From Branchiostoma floridae (lineage: Eukaryota; Chordata; Leptocardii; Amphioxiformes; Branchiostomatidae), in assembly GCF_000003815.2 (NCBI RefSeq), contig NC_049988.1:3697971-3761970 (forward strand): a DNA stretch of 64,000 nucleotides, given 5' to 3'. Each line of letters opens with the position of its first letter. The first letter of the stretch is position 1. This document shows, piece by piece, positions 11,201 to 26,200 of this stretch. The notes under the pieces are model-generated. The model was not told the origin of the DNA. It worked only from the letters and a program-made list of their open reading frames with translations, and searched no databases. A program made the translations under genes and the position numbers.

Positions 11201-14200
11201 CCCTGTGTGTAAACAGTCTTCAGCACCAAGGACAGGCCTGTTCCCTGTGTGTAAACGGTCTTCAGCACCAAGGACAGGCCTGTTCCTTGTGTGTAAACAG
11301 TCTTCAGCACCAAGGACCGGCCTGTTCCCTGTCTGTAAACAGTCTTCAGCACCAAGGACAGGTCTGCTCCCTGTGTGTAAACAGTCTTCAGCACCAAGGA
11401 CAGGCCTGTTTCCTGTGTGTTAACAGCTTTCAGCACCAAGGACAGGCCTGTTCCCTGTGTGTAAACAGTATTTAGTACCAAGGATAGGCTTGTTCCGTGT
11501 AAAAACAGTCTTCAGCACGAAGGACAGGCCTGTTCCCTGTGTGTTAACAGTCTTCAGCACCAAGGACAGGCATGTTCCCTGTGTGTAAATAGTCTTCAGC
11601 ACCAAGGACAGGCCTGTTCCCTGTGTGTAAACAGTCTTCAGCACCAAGGACAGGCCTGTTCCCTGTGTGTTAACAGTCTTCAGCACCAAGGACAGACATG
11701 TTACCTGTGTGTAAATAGTCTTCAGCACCAAGGACAGGCCTGTTCCCTGTGTGTTAACAGTCTTCAGCACCAAGGACAGACATGTTCCCTGTGTGTAAAT
11801 AGTCTTCAGCACCAAGGACAGGCCTGTTCCCTGTGTGTAAACAGTCTTCACCACAAAGGACAGGTCTGTTCCCTGTGTGTTAACAGTCTTCAGAACCAAG
11901 GACAGGCCTGTTCCCTGTGTGTAAACAGTCTTCAGCACCAAGGACAGGCCTGTTACCTGTGTGTGAACACAGTCTTCAGCACGAAGGACAGGCCTGTTCC
12001 CTGTGTGTTAACAGTCTTCAGCACCAAGGACAGGCCTGTTTCATGTGTGTAAACGGTCTTCAGCACCAAGGACAGGCCTGTTCCCTGTGTGTTTTTCAGT
12101 CTTCAGCACCAAGGACAGGCCTGTTCCCTGTGTGTTTTTCAGTCTTCAGCACCAAGGACAGGCCTGTTCCCTGTGTGTTTTTTAGTCTTCAGCACCAAGG
12201 ACAGGTCTGTTCCCTGTGTGTTGACAGTCTAAAGGACTGAGGACAGGCCTGTTCCCTGTGTGTTGACAGTCTTCAGCACCAAAGACAGGCCTGTATTTTA
12301 AAAGGATGAATCCATCACTTACCTGCACTAACACCACGTACAGCCTGCCCAAACAGGATGGACACGGACGCCAGCGATCGCTGGATCATCTGTGCTGCGG
12401 CGAGGAACGACATCAGGTCTCCCGCCGACATGTCATTGGTGGAGAGCATCAGTCCTCCGGAGAACAGCACGCCCAACACGATACCGTTCAGCACGAAGTT
12501 GGCGGCGCCCTGGAATACGCCGATGCCGAGACCTAACATCTCGTTCAGCCTGCCAGCCTTGTTCACCTCATCTGCATAAAGTCTGGGGATCAGGTAGTGC
12601 AACATTATTATATGTTAGATTGGGTGCAATTTGCTAGCAACTTGTATTTGATAAAATAAAAGGTTGAATTATTATTACCATATCAGTGCTATACTCTTGA
12701 ATATTATGTGTACAGTACACATAATATAAGATGTCAGATTGGGCCCAATTTGCTAGCAATTTGTATTTGGCATAATATGTATTAAGTAGCTGCCAATTCT
12801 ATAGGTCCTTGAGTTACTAATAAGAGTTGTAGGAAAGAAAAAAATGCATCTCTTAAAATTAAACCCAGCTTAGTTTTCCTACCACTTCTTGTGATATGGA
12901 GCAGAAGGTTCGCAAATATGGTCATCAACATGATGACCTAAAGCTCAGTCAGACTCAGTAAAGCTTCATTTCACCTGGACTCTTTTTCCTCCATTGCAAA
13001 TGCCCGGACTGTTCGGATGTTTCCCAGTGCCTCATTAGCAACAGCTGTACCCTTAGCAACCTGCAATGAAACAGAGCTACTAGTAACAAAGAGCACTGTA
13101 GACTAGTCATTCTTCACAACTGGCAAGCCTCTAAAGAACATTGAATGGCATAAATGCCGTCATCATAAACACGAAAATGTAGAACAAAAATTGCTAAATG
13201 ATACCAATAATAAATAATTATGTTTTTCTAATGATATGCTATTACCACCCATGCTACAGGAAAATGGATTGCAAGATGAGTATAGCACATTGTACATTGC
13301 AGACGGTCCTATGTAACTGTTGTATGGTAGATTTTCAGGTAAAAGATCAATTTTTTTAAATTGTAGCACAAATATTTACATCAATTAGCAATTTGGAGAA
13401 TACAGAAAGAGGAACATTCACTATAAACAGTTACTGTAGTACAGCTAGCACCATGTATAAGTCTGTCCTTGGTGCTGAACAGAACGTCTACCAACAACTA
13501 ATACATGACTGTACAAATCAGATAGTCCCCTAAACCCCATACTTTGCCATTAGTTTTGCTGGATTTTTTGGGTGATTTTGAAATTTGGCATTGTCTGGCC
13601 TGGGGTGTATTTTTGGCAGAAAGATATGATAGAGTGACTACAAAATAATATCACTGACATTCAATTTGGTAGATTTTCAGGCAGAAGATATTTAGAAATT
13701 TTGCAATCTTATGAATGATCAACTGAGATTGTATATTTGATGTTCCCCTCACCTGTTCCTGTGCCGCCCGTGACAGGGTCCTGAGTCCTGATCCGATCAT
13801 GCCTCCCCCCGCCACCACAGTGGGCATGACCAGCACCAGGAGACCTGTCAGCTTAGGTGAGATCAGGTACAGGGATACAAAACAACCTGTAACCTGGGAG
13901 GACATACATGTAGCATCATCAGTACAGGAGACCTGTCAGCTTAGGTGAGATCAGGTACAGGGATACAAAACATCCTGTAACCTGGGGAAATACATGTAGT
14001 ATCATCAGTACAGGAGACCTGTCAGCTTAGGTGAGATCAGGTACAGGGATACAAAACAACCTGTAACCTGGGAGGACATACATGTAGCATCATCAGTACA
14101 GGAGACCTGTCAGCTTAGGTGAGATCAGGTACAGGGATACAAAACACCCTGTAACCTGGGAGGACATACATGTAGTATCATCAGTACAGGAGACCGGTCA

Positions 14201-17200
14201 GCTTAGGTGAGATCAGGTACAGGGATACAAAACATCCTGTAACCTGGGGGGACATACATGTAGCATCATCAGTACAGGAGACCGGTCAGCTTAGGTGAGA
14301 TCAGGTACAGGGATACAAAACACCCTGTAACCTGGGAGGACATACATGTAGCATCATCAGTACAGGAGACCTGTCAGCTTAGGTGAGATCAGGTACAGGG
14401 ATACAAAACATCCTGTAACCTGGGGAAATACATGTAGCATCATCAGTACAGGAGACCTGTCAGCTTAGGTGAGATCAGGTACAGGGATACAAAACACCCT
14501 GTAACCTGGGGACATACATGTAGCATCATCAGTACAGGAGTCAGCTTAGGTGAGATCAGGTACAGGGATACAAAACAACCTGTAACCTGGGAGGACATAC
14601 ATGTAGCATCATCAGTACAGGAGACCTGTCAGCTTAGGTGAGATCAGGTACAGGGATACAAAACACCCTGTAACCTGGGGAAATACATGTAGCATCATCA
14701 GTACAGGAGTCAGCTTAGGTGAGATCAGGTACAGGGATACAAAACACCCTGTAACCTGGGGACATACATGTAGCATCATCAGTACAGGAGTCAGCTTAGG
14801 TGAGATCAGGTACAGGGATACAAAACACCCTGTAACCTGGGGAAATACATGTAGTATCATCAGTACAGGAGACCGGTCAGCTTAGGTGAGATCAGGTACA
14901 GGGATACAAAACATCCTGTAACCTGGGGGGACATACATGTAGTATCATCAGTACAGGAGTCAGCTTAGGTGAGATCAGGTACAGGGATACAAAACATCCT
15001 GTAACCTGGGGAAATACATGTAGTATCATCAGTACAGGAGACCTGTCAGCTTAGGTGAGATCAGGTACAGGGATACAAAACACCCTGTAACCTGGGGACA
15101 TACATGTAGCATCATCAGTACAGGAGTCAGCTTAGGTGAGATCAGGTACAGGGATACAAAACACCCTGTAACCTGGGGAAATACATGTAGTATCATCAGT
15201 ACAGGAGACCGGTCAGCTTAGGTGAGATCAGGTACAGGGATACAAAACATCCTGTAACCTGGGGGGACATACATGTAGTATCATCAGTACAGGAGTCAGC
15301 TTAGGTGAGATCAGGTACAGGGATACAAAACATCCTGTAACCTGGGGAAATACATGTAGTATCATCAGTACAGGAGTCAGCTTAGGTGAGATCAGGTACA
15401 GGGATACAAAACATCCTGTAACCTGGGGGGACATACATGTAGTATCATCAGTACAGGAGACCTGTCAGCTTAGGTGAGATCAGGTACAGGGAAGCAAAAC
15501 ATCCTGTAACCTGGGGGAACATACATGTAGTATCATCAGTACAGGAGACCGGTCAGCTTAGGTGAGATCAGGTACAGGGAAGCAAAACAACCTGTAACCT
15601 GGGGAAATACATGTAGCATCATCAGTACAGGAGACCTGTCAGCTTAGGTGAGATCAGGTACAGGGATACAAAACATCCTGTAACCTGGGGAAATACATGT
15701 AGTATCATCAGTACAGGAGACCGGTCAGCTTAGGTGAGATCAGGTACAGGGATAGAAAACATCCTGTAACCTGGGGAAATACATGTAGTATCATCAGTAC
15801 AGGAGACCGGTCAGCTTAGGTGAGATCAGGTACAGGGATACAAAACAACCTGTAACCTGGGGAAATACATGTAGCATCATCAGTACAGGAGACCGGTCAG
15901 CTTAGGTGAGATCAGGTACAGGGATACAAAACACCCTGTAACCTGGGAGGACATACATGTAGCATCATCAGTACAGGAGACCTGTCAGCTTAGGTGAGAT
16001 CAGGTACAGGGATACAAAACATCCTGTAACCTGGGGGGACATACATGTAGCATCATCAGTACAGGAGACCTGTCAGCTTAGGTGAGATCAGGTACAGGGA
16101 TACAAAACATCCTGTAACCTGGGGAAATACATGTAGCATCATCAGTACAGGAGACCTGTCAGCTTAGGTGAGATCAGGTACAGGGATACAAAACACCCTG
16201 TAACCTGGGAGGACATACATGTAGCATCATCAGTACAGGAGTCAGCTTAGGTGAGATCAGGTACAGGGATACAAAACATCCTGTAACCTGGGGAAATACA
16301 TGTAGCATCATCAGTACAGGAGACCTGTCAGCTTAGGTGAGATCAGGTACAGGGATACAAAACATCCTGTAACCTGGGAGGACATACATGTAGCATCATC
16401 AGTACAGGAGACCTGTCAGCTTAGGTGAGATCAGGTACAGGGATACAAAACACCCTGTAACCTGGGGAAATACATGTAGTATCATCAGTACAGGAGACCT
16501 GTCAGCTTAGGTGAGATCAGGTACAGGGATACAAAACAACCTGTAACCTGGGAGGACATACATGTAGCATCATCAGTACAGGAGTCAGCTTAGGTGAGAT
16601 CAGGTACAGGGATACAAAACATCCTGTAACCTGGGGGACATACATGTAGTATCATCAGTACAGGAGACCTGTCAGCTTAGGTGAGATCAGGTACAGGGAT
16701 ACAAAACACCCTGTAACCTGGGAGGACATACATGTAGCATCATCAGTACAGGAGTCAGCTTAGGTGAGATCAGGTACAGGGATACAAAACATCCTGTAAC
16801 CTGGGGGACATACATGTAGTATCATCAGTACAGGAGACCTGTCAGCTTAGGTGAGATCAGGTACAGGGATACAAAACACCCTGTAACCTGGGAGGACATA
16901 CATGTAGCATCATCAGTACAGGAGTCAGCTTAGGTGAGATCAGGTACAGGGATACAAAACATCCTGTAACCTGGGGGACATACATGTAGTATCATCAGTA
17001 CAGGAGACCTGTCAGCTTAGGTGAGATCAGGTACAGGGATACAAAACATCCTGTAACCTGGGAGGACATACATGTAGTATCATCAGTACAGGAGTCAGCT
17101 TAGGTGAGATCAGGTACAGGGATACAAAACAACCTGTAACCTGGGGAAATACATGTAGCATCATCAGTACAGGAGACCTGTCAGCTTAGGTGAGATCAGG

Positions 17201-20200
17201 TATAGGGATACAAAACAACCTGTAACCTAGTAAACAATAGCATCATCAGTACAGGAGACCTGTCAGCTTAGGTGAGATCAGGTACAGGGACACAAAACAC
17301 CCTGTAACCTGGTAAACAATAGCATCATCAGTACAGGAGACCTGTCAGCTTAGGTGAGATCAGGTACATGTACAGGGACACAAAACACCCTGTAACCTGG
17401 TAAACAATAGCATCATCAGTACATTAGATTAACATAATAATGATTATACCTCATAGTAGTTACTGTAGTTGTGTAGTATACATAATTTTTTATATTAGAA
17501 CAGTAACTGTAGCAGCAGAAGTTGTAGTACATGTTTATGGTAGGAGTAGTACTAAGTAGTGTACAAAATGTGGTCAGTAGTAGACTGGTTACTACTTAGT
17601 AGTCATACAAATGTAGTTGTAGCAGATAGTAATTATACATTGTAGCTATTACAGTTTGTAGTAGAATAAGAAATCTAGAAATTTGGAGAACATACTGTAT
17701 CGATATCATTGTGTCTTTTGTAAAGTACACATTGATTTTGTGAATATAAGAATCTTGTTCATTTATCAGATATTTCATTATGTAGCTTTGTGTTCTGTAC
17801 ACCATTAAATTTTGTAAAATCTTGTTAAAGTTCTCAATGAGTACTTGAATTTAGACACCAGATGATAGTCATAAAATACCGGTACATTTAACACGCACTG
17901 TAATAAAGACAAACACTTATTCAAAATGTGCATACCTGAGTAACACTACGCAGTCCCTGAGAAATACACAGCTTGAAGGAGCTCTTGAAGTCTTGTACAT
18001 CTGAGGTTAACCTGAAAATAATAATTAAATTTTGAAGTTAATTTGTTTATTTGAATTCATCACAAAATGATGGGGAGGGCAAAACAGGTCCGAATGACCT
18101 TTACAAGTTGCCCACCTTCAGGGCACAATGTATTGGTGCTACTAGACAACAGACTATCATCATTATGATTTGTTAGTTCGTAATACAAAACACATGTACT
18201 ACAAACTGAAGACATAATATTTTCCGGTCTTCAGTGGCATCTTTCTAATACCCCCCCCCCCCAAAAAAAAAAACTAAGTTAAACTTTATATTCCATGGGG
18301 CAAGCAAATTTTTGCTAGTTAAGTTTTCGAGAAGAAATGAGATTTGTTTTCTTGTATTTCCAAAAATGCTTTTTCTTGTTTATCTCGTTTTGCTTCGTCA
18401 CAGAAAATTTATCTTCCAGGAAGAAAAAAATTCTTGTATTTCTTAAGAGTTGAATCTGGTAAGAAAAAAACAAGAATTTCTAGAATTTTTTTCTTGCATT
18501 ATAAGAAAAAATAAGAAGATTTTGCTTAACTGTCTAGAAAATTGTAGTTTCTCGTTTTGCTTGAATTTTATTCTACATTTTCTTCCTGCAAGAATATTGT
18601 CTTTATTTTTATACAAGAATTGTCCAGGGGGTAAGCAAAATTAGAAAAAAATCATTTTTGGTAGTGTAACTGGTTAATTTGTAACTGCTTCCAACTGTAA
18701 TCCATCCAATGATAACTCCCACCTGTCTACGAGCTGGCCTGTCATGTGACTGTCGAAGAACGCCATGTCCTGTTGTACCAGGTTCTCAAACAGAGCGACC
18801 CTCATGCGTGCTGCCATGCGCTCTCCTACAGCAGCCAGCAGCCAGATGTAACCAAAGGACAGGACTCCCTGGAAAACATTGAATACTCAGCATATCGGTA
18901 TCCTGAATCAAGTAACATATAAAAGGCTATTAATAATAGTAAATATATATCCAGATGAAGTTCGCCAATTAGCGGCCCCCATTTCCTATGGGTTATTAGG
19001 CTGTAACGTCAGAAGTGTGAGGTTATTCTAATAACCGCACACTTTTTGGACCGCACCATTACAGAGGGGACATATGCATATCGTGTCAACAGCTTATTCG
19101 TCAATTCGAACAAAAGAATCGCAAGCGCGCAACCGCAGTTGTTCGAATTTTTTATGACCGCGCACGCGTTTATTTGGTGGTTATCGCACCTGACCAGGGA
19201 TTATCTTACCGTATACACCGAGGATAAGGCGTGGCATTAACCCTTTATTATCATATAGCCAGGCGCTGTGGACCAATCAAAAGGCCCTGTTCCATGTTGG
19301 GTATGACGCCGTAACACATACATGTAGATTCTGTCTAGGCCGGTGTGTATCACTCCTTCTGATTGGTCAGAATGAATTGACACCGGCACCAGTATCGATA
19401 TGCATCGACACCGGCACAACTAGGAGGATCAGAAACAGGGATCATACAGGGCTATGGACACTACAGCATGTACAGAAAATACTTTACTGACCTGTAGAGC
19501 ATAGACAGCCATGAGCCTGGAGGCAGGTGGTACGATCATCTGTAGATAGTTCTGCTGCTGGTCTGCCATACACTCTGACACCACGTTCACCACAGAACCC
19601 AGCATCAGGGGGATCTGTATGTTCAGTAGGGCAGAGCCCAGAGCCAGCTGGGGAGAGATCAGGAAATAAAAAGAGATAGTTCAGTGCACTTTAACGTAAA
19701 ATAAACTTACTAGTCTAAGTAACTATCTACATGAAAAATAGAGAATATCATTAGCTACGGCTGCGTGGCGCATTAGATACACTCGATCCCTGGATCTCAA
19801 AAGTTAAGCAACGCGCGGTCCGGACAGTTCTTGGATGGGAGTCCCCCAACCAAGGACGACCAGATGCTAATGTAGCAGCCAATAAGGATCCCCTGGGGAT
19901 TAGTCTAAATTGTTATAACTGTACATAATTATGCATGGTTATGCATAAGGTTACAGGGTTATACATTTTATGCATAAGGTTTCAATGGTTATCATAATTA
20001 TGCATAGTTTATGGCAGGTGGAACATTTAAAGATACAAAGATACCAATTATGCAAATAAGTACTTCATTTGCATAATTAATGCAATAGTGCCATAATTCT
20101 TATAACAAGTACAAAATGTAAAATGATCAAACTTTCAACATGCATGTTGACCTGACAGGTGTAGTTATGATGCATATAATGAACCATAGATTATGTAGAT

Positions 20201-23200
20201 ATGGAAGTCATTTGCATATTATTATTAATCAAAATATTTCATGGAGATATGAGGTCTCTGAACTCTTGTTGGGCAAGCATTTTACATGGTAGTACCTAAG
20301 ACACAAGGTACACATGTATTATGTTTCCCTCCAGAAAATCTTGCTACAACTTTCACGAATGCCTCAAATATTATCTGAGATTTAGATTCTTTTTTTTTAA
20401 AGGTCTTTTAAGTAGATCTTCTTAAATACGAGCAATCGCGATGATGTCACGGTGACGCAGTGGTAGGCAAAAAGCAGGTGTTTGGCAAACAATTAATTTA
20501 CATATCAACTGGTAAATTGATTTGCTAATTCAAATGTCAATTTTCAATCCAATCTGCTGACGTCCTGGTAGGCACCAACCGCCGAATACCCAGGATATAA
20601 ACAACAACAGCGATCGCTCGTATTCATTGCTTATTTATTTGGCGGTATTACGATTAGTGGTGGTATTGATTATGGTAATAGATGTTACATGAACAAGTCA
20701 GAATGTTATGTACATGCAGAAAACGAAACTACAAATTAATAAGATTAAATTATTAAAAAAAGCTTAGTTTGCTTATTTTTGTCAGTCTGCTTATTTTTCT
20801 TGTAACAAATTGTCTGTTACACAAAAAAATGAAAGTAGATGATAACAGGAACTAATTTAAAAGACATTAATCTTCAACCATTTAGCCGACACAAGCAACC
20901 ATTGTTACAACAGTTCATAGGGCATATTGTACAGATTTTATCAAGAGTGGTCAAGGTACATAATGTAACATTGTACAGTTTCACCTGTCTGACGCAGGAA
21001 GTAGTAGCCAGAGCACATAATCGGCTTAAGAAAACAACTTCACTGCAAACTGTGGCTTCAAGACAACTTATTAGGAGTTGACTTCAAAGGTAAGTTTTTA
21101 TATACAGAATATTCTGTTAAACCAAGGAGGTTGAAAAGAGGACCTCTTTTTAACCTCCTTGGTTAAAGGCAGTAGACAGGAAACATGAACCCTCACAATT
21201 CTGCCAGGTACCCTAAAACTGCCACATTAAAACAGTTTTATCGAGATAGAACACCTGGATATTTAACGTGTGTATATACTCAGTTAGAATCCTTTAAATT
21301 CACTTATTTCTAAATGTGGCAGTCTTACTGACCCAGCAGAATTACAATTTACATGTATGTGAGTTGATGTAACAACAGTTACATTGTATCATGTATGTCA
21401 AGACTTGTGTACCTTGTAACTTACCATACAAAGAACTTGAAACTTGAAATACTGATAGCTCCTTTTGTCCTTAGAAAAATGGCAAGAACCTATTCTTCTT
21501 CCGTGTCTACCAGGTGAAACTATTTTGTAGGCTTCCCCTTTCTCCTTAATATATAGGAAGAGCTGTTGTGCCTTGTGGCAAAGAAAAGACACAACTTCCC
21601 TCTTTGTTTTTCATTTTGAGGAACTTACTTCCTGAACATTGCATACACACTGGGCTTAAAATACTATTATAGATACAGGTAAAATTGGAGCTGCACTAGT
21701 CCATGTAAAGGGTTTTATACATAAATGTCCTGTGATGAGGGTGTATGTGGATTGTTATCAGCTGCATTGACTGTTACCACCTATATCAAGAATAAGAGAA
21801 AAAATAGCAATGATTCCTGAACAATTTTAGTATGATCCATACTTCCCAAGTTCAGAGTGGTGTAGGTAAACTTTGTCTGGTGTAGTAATTTGCAATGTTA
21901 CCTGCACCAGTGCAGGCATGGAAAAAAAATCATTTTGAGCCTGATACATGTATTATATTGATAAATAATTAATAAATAAATTGGGTGGGCCGACTACTCA
22001 CTCTTTGCAGCCAGGGGCTGAATTGCGAGGAGCTTACAATAGGCGGGGCTAACATGATCGCAAGGGTCTGGAGCGAGCTGCCATTCGGCACCACTCAGGT
22101 GACCTCAATGAGGGCCCCAATGGGGGGGTCCCGACAACGCTCTACGTAAAATTCTGATGGCCGGCTACGTATTACGCTGAATTCAGGAAGCCTCTCTACG
22201 CTCTACGCTAAATTCGAAAGCTTCCCCACACATTATGCAGAACTCATCACCGAGCGACTGAGCGTTTGTGTCAAAGATGGTACAAAAGTTGAGTTAAAAG
22301 TACTCATGGTAACCGGCGGCAGAGGCGGCGGCAGCAAATTTCTAACTCGGGGGCGCAAAAACTATATTGCTGACCGAATTTTTATCATCTTGAGCGCCTA
22401 AGGCGCGACCATCCAAGAGGGGTCCGGGGGCATGCTCCCCGGGAAAATTTGAAATCTTGATCCTCTAAAACGCCATTTCCCGCGTTTTGACGGGCAAAGT
22501 TTGCTGCCAGACCGAGGCGCTCACAACAACATGGTGAGTTAGGGAGGTCTGGAGAAAATTTTGAAATCTTGACCGTCTAAAACATTATTTCCTGCATTTG
22601 GGGGCCACATTCTGCCTGTAAATTTACTCAATTAAGTAACTGGATATGATTTTGCTGGAGTAACTGTTTTGACGTATCTTATTACCTGGATGTCTAACCT
22701 TCATGACGAATCTTTAATGCCATTTCTATCAAAATTACAGTTTGAGTTTTTGAGCGCAGATTGTGCGGGGCGTCGCAAAGGAGGTCCACGGAAATTTTGA
22801 AATCTCGACCCTCTGAAACGCAATTTCCTGCATTTTGACGGGACTAAGGGCAATTGTTAGGGCAGGTTTGATTACGCTATACGCACAATTCATCCATTAC
22901 GTTTTACGGTAAATTCCGGGGAGCTACAACGCATTACGGAGAATTAAAAGAGTCAATTACGCTCTACGCAAAATGCACCGATTACGCTCTACGTTGAATT
23001 AAGCGATCCGTCTACGCTCTACGTAAAATTAAAACGGCCGATTACGCTCTACGCAAAAGGGCATTGGGGCCCTCCTCAATACGACTGTCGCAAGTGTCTG
23101 GAGCGAGCTGCCATTCGGCGCCACTCAGGTGACCTCAATACGACAGTAATTGCCTCAGGTGCGGCCAAGGTACTGTAGGTTTTGAACCGCTCACACCGCA

Positions 23201-26200
23201 ACATCGCACATGTGGCGGGTTCTTTAACGTGCCCGGGGTATGGCTCTCCCCAGACACGGGACCTCCATTTAACGTCCTATCCGAGGGACGACTCATTTTC
23301 ACTTGAGTAAAGTGAGGAAAGTCGTGTAAAGTGCCTTTCCCAAGGGCACAAGATCGGCAGCACTGCAGGCGGATTCGATCCCGCAACCTCTCGGTCACGA
23401 GGCAAACACAATACCACTGTGCCACGCGGTCTTCACTGATGCTAGTCCACCTTTACCCATTGGGTAACCTATATCCGTTGCTTTTTAAAACACTGGTATT
23501 TAGGCACGCCAAATTGATGGGTGGTAGTTTTAACCTACAATATCCTGAAAATATTGCAAATATGAATTTGAAATTAACGCCTGTCAACGTAATATCCCAA
23601 AATATTCTGTTTTTAAAAGCAATGGATATACTAGGTTACCCAACGGATAAAGGTGAATTAGCGTTAGATGGTTACATGTAAATTTTCTATGACTTCTTGT
23701 GTCTATATGATTATACTATAAATGTGCAAAATTGACTGACTTTGACATTGTACAGTTGAATATTACATGTACATGTATGCATGGTACACAATTAGAGAGC
23801 AGACCTGGAGTTTTATTGGCCTCCGTGAATTAAGACATGGGTTTAGTCAGTGTCGTATTGTTTTATAAACACAATGTTTCACCACAAGTGGAATCCTGGA
23901 AAAGTCAGCTGATTGTGTTTGTGATATTGGAAAATAACACTCCAGGACCCGCTTCTGGAGTTTAGTGCTGTATCCCTTTAATGCCCTCAACATAGAATAA
24001 ATAACATTGGACAGGTACATTTCCTCTTGATTGAGGCCTTAAAGGAACATTAAAGGTCACTAAGTGGTCATTGAATATACAGCCCCAGTCAATGGTTTCC
24101 TATATGTAAGAGGAGAAAGCAACTGTTACTGTTAACTAGAAATTAAGGCAACATTTTCGCGAAAATGCAGCAAGTCTTTCCCGTGGCTTTTGTCAAGCCA
24201 CTCACATACAAAAGGAACCATTTTGTTATTATACCATTAGGTACCCCCTATAGTAGTACTGTGTACCTAAGCTGAAATTCATGATCAAATTCAGGTCCAG
24301 ACTCAAGTCCAGACTTTCAGGTTCAGGCCCTGGTCGTGAAATGGGTCGGGAAATCCGAGAAGCAACAAATTGAATTGGTGACACTGGATTTCCGTTAGGT
24401 TGCACAGGGCGGTTTGTCATCTGCGTTTTCATTGGATACCGGTTTGAGCAAGCATTTTGCTGGTTAACCTGTGACGTGTCCCAGAGAAAGGCATACTTTT
24501 GGCCAATCCAAAAGCTGGAAACGTGCAGAGCATGTTACAGCACCCAGTTGTTGTTTTTTTCAGAGAGAGAATGTTGACTAAAACAATAAGTCTTTTGGGG
24601 AAAGACTTAATAATAACTCAACCTTCTGAATGTTCCTGACATCAATCATGTAAATTAGTTTCATATTTACATAATCAGTCAGGAAACACTAAAATGGGCT
24701 TTGTTACGATAAGACCTGTGCCTCTTGGATAGAGAGGATGATAAACCGAGACAAATGATGCATAATCAGGACGTTATTTACATAATTAAATGAAAAAAGT
24801 TATAAATACTTCACTAAAAAAAAACTCGAACCATTTGGCGAAGGTATGGGGTCGTGGAAATCTTGTATGAAAACTTTTATCAATTCATTTATGAGATTAC
24901 ATTCTCTGAACCGTGACCAGGGCCTCCACCAACTCCCCCCATCTACAAGACACTTGTCTAGTCACGTGACCTTAGAGAGAGTGACCTCCAAGCCTCAGGT
25001 CACGTGACCCTTCAGAGCCAAATCGAAGAAACCATGATGGCTGATGCCAGATGAAAGCTTCTCATCACAAGCCTTTTTCGTTGTGAGTACCAGTTTAATC
25101 GTTTCCTATAATATTTACCAGGTTTTCTTGTTATCATAATGTATAATGCTATCTAATATATTGTGTTTGTATATATGTTTCCATAATGATTGCTTCATAG
25201 TCAAGAAAAGTTATGACATACATACATGTGTATATATTAAATGGCAACAGGTCATAAGGTGGGGTCAAGCTAGGGTTTTCTCAGGCTCTCAGCATTCCAC
25301 CCCCTCAGCGTTCTACCCTCTTAGCAAACATTACTCATTCAGGTCACATACAGTAATGTTATTTTGTTAATAATCAATAAAATGGAGGGCGGGACTCTTA
25401 CTTTTTCTCCAAGTACTAGAAGACTTAGTGCTAAATTTCATTTTGGGTGACTGTGACTTTGATGTCAAAACACCATGTACACATACATGTACAATGCCAG
25501 TCCTCCTCATTAACATCCTGTCAAGGGAGCAAGTATCTTCATCATAGACATTGTCAAGTTGCAGCTTATAGAAGAAATTCAGGAACCATTTGCACAATCC
25601 AGGAAGATTACTGGCATGCCCTAGGGCACGTCACTAAAATGTATTTTCAAAAAAAGTGTCACAATAATTCCACATAAAACACTATATTACATGACATTGT
25701 AACACTGTATTACATGACATTGTAAAACTGTATTACATGACATTGTATTTCAACTGAAACTTTGCTGAAAGGTCATGAATAGTCAATTGTTAATGAATTC
25801 CATTTCTCCATCAAAGAGGTATTACCACTTTTTAAACTGCCAGGTAATGACAGCTAGTGTAATTAAAGGAATTATTAGAAAAAATGCTGAAATAAAGATT
25901 GAGTTAAACTTTCCTGTTTGTTGCTCAGACAGGCCTGAAAAGATTTAAAGAAAAATGGACAACATTATACTGAAAGACAGCAAACAAAGCTAAAGATTAA
26001 TTGATATTCAAGAAGGAATTGGTCAACAAAACCATAATTTTGCACATTGCATTGATTGTGTGGTCAAGGTACAAAAAGTTCATAGGGTGGTCAAGGTACA
26101 AAACTATCTTGCCACCAATTCACCAGAGTCCGCAATCCAAAAATTTTAAATAACTTTACTGCAGATGACTTCAAGACATTCTGACTGAGTTTTATAATAA

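Noticed and set aside
11158-12240. ORFs on both strands across 11.2-12.2 kb
   Set aside because: Generated by the 42-bp minisatellite; no start context, domain or splice support.
13837-17420. CRISPR-like array of repeats and spacers
   Set aside because: Units are contiguous tandem copies without unique spacers, derived from an exon, in an animal genome.
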